Below the pieces are notes generated by a model. It was given only the letters and a program-made list of their open reading frames with translations. It searched no databases and had not been told where the DNA came from. From Gordonia effusa NBRC 100432 (GTDB lineage Bacteria > Actinomycetota > Actinomycetes > Mycobacteriales > Mycobacteriaceae): a DNA stretch of 64,000 nt. Positions 62,813 to 64,000 of the stretch are shown here, piece after piece. Numbering within the stretch: position 1 is the first letter of the stretch; every line of letters begins with the position of its first letter. A program made the position numbers and the translations under genes. The DNA is taken from NCBI RefSeq assembly GCF_000241305.1, contig NZ_BAEH01000077.1:1-64000 (forward strand). The letters are read 5' to 3'.

Positions 62813-63307
62813 ATGCACGCATACACTCAGTCCGAAATCCTCGCCGCCTTCCGTGGCGCCACTCGCAGTGAGGTCAAACGGGTCACCTTCGCCGAGGACT
62901 TCGACCACGTCGACTTCAGTCGTCTCGAGTTCTACGGCTGGCGCGATCGCAAAATCCCACGACGCTCCTACGTCGTCGTAGAACGGGATGCCGGTCTGGT
63001 CACCCTGCTCCTGACCCGCGCGGAGGCAAAGCCTCGCGGTCGCGCGATGTGTTCCTGGTGCAACGACGTCAACCTCACCAACGAGGCGGTGTTGTACACG
63101 GTCCGACGTGGTGGTTCCGCCGGACGCCGCGGCTCGACCCTAGGAGCGTTGGTATGCAACAACTTTGGGTGTTCCCGTAACGCCCGCCAGCTGCCGCCGG
63201 CCTATCACAAGGGCACCGACCTAGAGGCTCTGCGCGCCGAGCGTATTGCCGAGCTTCAACGTCGAGTGACCTCATTCGTCACTGAAGTTTTGTCTACCGA
63301 GGACTGA
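62813..63307 (+). CDS. FBP-domain (FusB/EF-G-binding C-terminal-like) zinc protein
   Basis: 164 residues matching the FBP C-terminal domain, a treble-clef zinc finger found in staphylococcal FusB/fibronectin-binding-like proteins that bind elongation factor G. It shows FYGWRDRKIPRRSYVVV, the first zinc knuckle MCSWCNDV, and the second NNFGCSRN with a preceding Cys (LVCNN). The C-terminal helix is ELQRRVTSFVTEVL. In actinobacteria the role is unproven; ribosome or EF-G rescue is inferred from the family. TTAGGA upstream is a modest ribosome binding site. Confidence 0.82.
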   Translation: MHAYTQSEILAAFRGATRSEVKRVTFAEDFDHVDFSRLEFYGWRDRKIPRRSYVVVERDAGLVTLLLTRAEAKPRGRAMCSWCNDVNLTNEAVLYTVRRGGSAGRRGSTLGALVCNNFGCSRNARQLPPAYHKGTDLEALRAERIAELQRRVTSFVTEVLSTED

Positions 63308-63314
63308 CTCCGTT

Positions 63315-63379
63315 GAAATATGTCCCGAGACGGGAGGAGATGCCATATAGCTATCTGCCTCACCCTCGGGACATATTTC
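63315..63379. repeat. Palindrome downstream of the FBP gene, related to 32832-32902
   Basis: Perfect 15-bp arms, GAAATATGTCCCGAG (63315-63329) and its reverse complement (63365-63379), with an imperfect inner stem (GAGGAGAT/ATCTGCCTC) around CATATAG. The arm wording (AAAT..GTCCC) and the central ATATAG are shared with the palindrome after aceE. It lies 8 bp after the FBP stop and could act in transcription termination. Confidence 0.85.
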
Positions 63380-63442
63380 TGCGGGCACCGCGATGGGCCG
63401 TTGGTCCCCCAGGTAGACTTCTCGCTCGGGTGTTGAGCCCAC

Positions 63443-63519
63443 GGGGCGGTAGCTCAGTTGGTTAGAGCCGCGGACTCATAATCCGCTGGTCGCGGGTTCG
63501 AGCCCCGCCCGCCCCACCA
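63443..63519 (+). tRNA. tRNA-Met (CAU), elongator type
   Basis: A 77-nt cloverleaf including the encoded CCA. Acceptor GGGGCGG/CCGCCCC, D-arm TAGCTCAGTTGGTTAGAGC, anticodon stem GCGGA/TCCGC enclosing CTCATAA with anticodon CAT, T-arm GCGGGTTCGAGCCCCGC. The first acceptor pair is G-C, so it is not the initiator; a lysidine-modified tRNA-Ile with CAT is less likely but not excluded. Confidence 0.9.
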
Positions 63520-63520
63520 T

Positions 63521-64000
63521 CTAACGCGGTACCGGGACCTCAGCAAAGACATCATCTCGACGCCGGAGCCGATCCAGCCAACTCGTAATCTCGTTCAGGG
63601 CGAGACCGTAGTTGCCAACCTGGCAGTGATTCTGTCCATATTCGAGCGCCGTGAAGACGCGAGCGGTCAGCGAGTGCACCTGCGTCAGTGCCGCGATCTG
63701 GTCTACAAGTTGGCGGTTGGGGATGTAGTGGTCCCCGTCGCCGTGGAGAAGCAGCACGTCTTGCGTCACCAGCGGGGAGACAGACGCAGTCTCGTACGCT
63801 CGATAAGCATTGAAGATTTCGAACGGAGTCTGCTTGCCGGTCACGTGTCGCCCTTGGGTGAGAGCCCATTGCAAAAGCAGACTCGAAGACGTGGCGCGGC
63901 TGACGAAGTCATTGAGCTCGGCGACGGCACCGTCGGTCAGATACTGAAGCAGTTCAGCTCGCATGGCTTCGGGGATCGCATGCAGTTGGACGTCGAGTAT
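63521..64000 (-). CDS. Alpha/beta hydrolase, C-terminal part (cut by window edge)
   Basis: The frame enters from the right edge with no start seen; about 159 C-terminal residues are present. The segment DVLLLHGDGDHYIPNRQLVDQI is the conserved strand carrying the acid residue, as in HGxxDxxVP of alpha/beta hydrolases, and YGQNHCQVGNYGLAL carries the probable catalytic His. The nucleophile elbow lies outside the window. Its stop is 2 bp from the encoded CCA of the convergent tRNA-Met. Confidence 0.78.
   Translation of the reverse strand: MLDVQLHAIPEAMRAELLQYLTDGAVAELNDFVSRATSSSLLLQWALTQGRHVTGKQTPFEIFNAYRAYETASVSPLVTQDVLLLHGDGDHYIPNRQLVDQIAALTQVHSLTARVFTALEYGQNHCQVGNYGLALNEITSWLDRLRRRDDVFAEVPVPR

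Overview
The window looks like the chromosome of a mycolic-acid-type actinobacterium (order Mycobacteriales; Gordonia or a close relative is my best guess, by inference). The evidence is the high GC content, frequent GTG starts, an FAS-II cluster (fabD, acpM, kasA, accD6) with an AcpM-type acyl carrier protein, IrtAB siderophore transporters, a mycothiol-dependent-enzyme family protein, homodimeric AceE, and a backbone gene order that I recall as matching the glnE-glnA2-panB ... ptpA-SURF1-cobD ... ahpE-aceE-fabD-acpM-kasA-accD6 stretch of Mycobacterium tuberculosis.

Layout. 1-6975: nitrogen control (glnE, cut by the left edge, and glnA2), panB, a proline iminopeptidase and a CYTH-CHAD protein. 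6987-9236: an RNB-domain ribonuclease, two blocks of tandem repeats and the RNase P RNA gene (rnpB). 9257-18744: a phosphatase that has lost its usual RNase HI half, a zinc-ribbon protein, a Nif3-like protein, cobC, a HAD phosphatase, ptpA, SURF1, a membrane-anchored serine protease, cobD and a spermidine-synthase-fold protein. 18864-23286: a receptor kinase fused to an extracellular cyclophilin-like domain, a repeat cluster, a mycothiol-family enzyme and a secreted GH1 glycosidase.

23477-26276 is an accessory zone. It starts at tRNA-Val, whose 3' end is duplicated 888 bp downstream. Between the copies lie a TetR gene and a divergent 31-residue membrane peptide separated by two near-identical palindromes. 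Beyond lie a decayed VOC-family gene and a tail-to-tail pair of a DUF488 protein and a larger uncharacterised protein. Backbone order returns at about 26.9 kb and runs to accD6 (38586).

38704-45544: a TetR-controlled P450/ABC1-kinase operon, an M64-type metallopeptidase with FG-GAP repeats and its unknown neighbour, and a DUF3145 protein. 45691-50088: irtB-irtA behind a candidate IdeR iron box. 50106-58896: serine hydrolase, NDMA-dependent alcohol dehydrogenase, acyl-CoA synthetase, enoyl-CoA hydratase, a tandem TetR regulator, an Mce-associated-like protein, and an acyl-CoA dehydrogenase with a GntR regulator. 58979-64000: tRNA-Asn with a clear terminator, a small secreted protein, an iron-box-preceded PepSY membrane gene pair, GNAT, DUF2716 and FBP-domain genes, tRNA-Met, and an alpha/beta hydrolase cut by the right edge.

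Functionally, the window combines core metabolism (glutamine, pantothenate, cobalamin, pyruvate dehydrogenase, mycolate precursors) with iron acquisition and several small locally regulated catabolic modules. All family names rest on reading translated sequence by eye; no database search was run.
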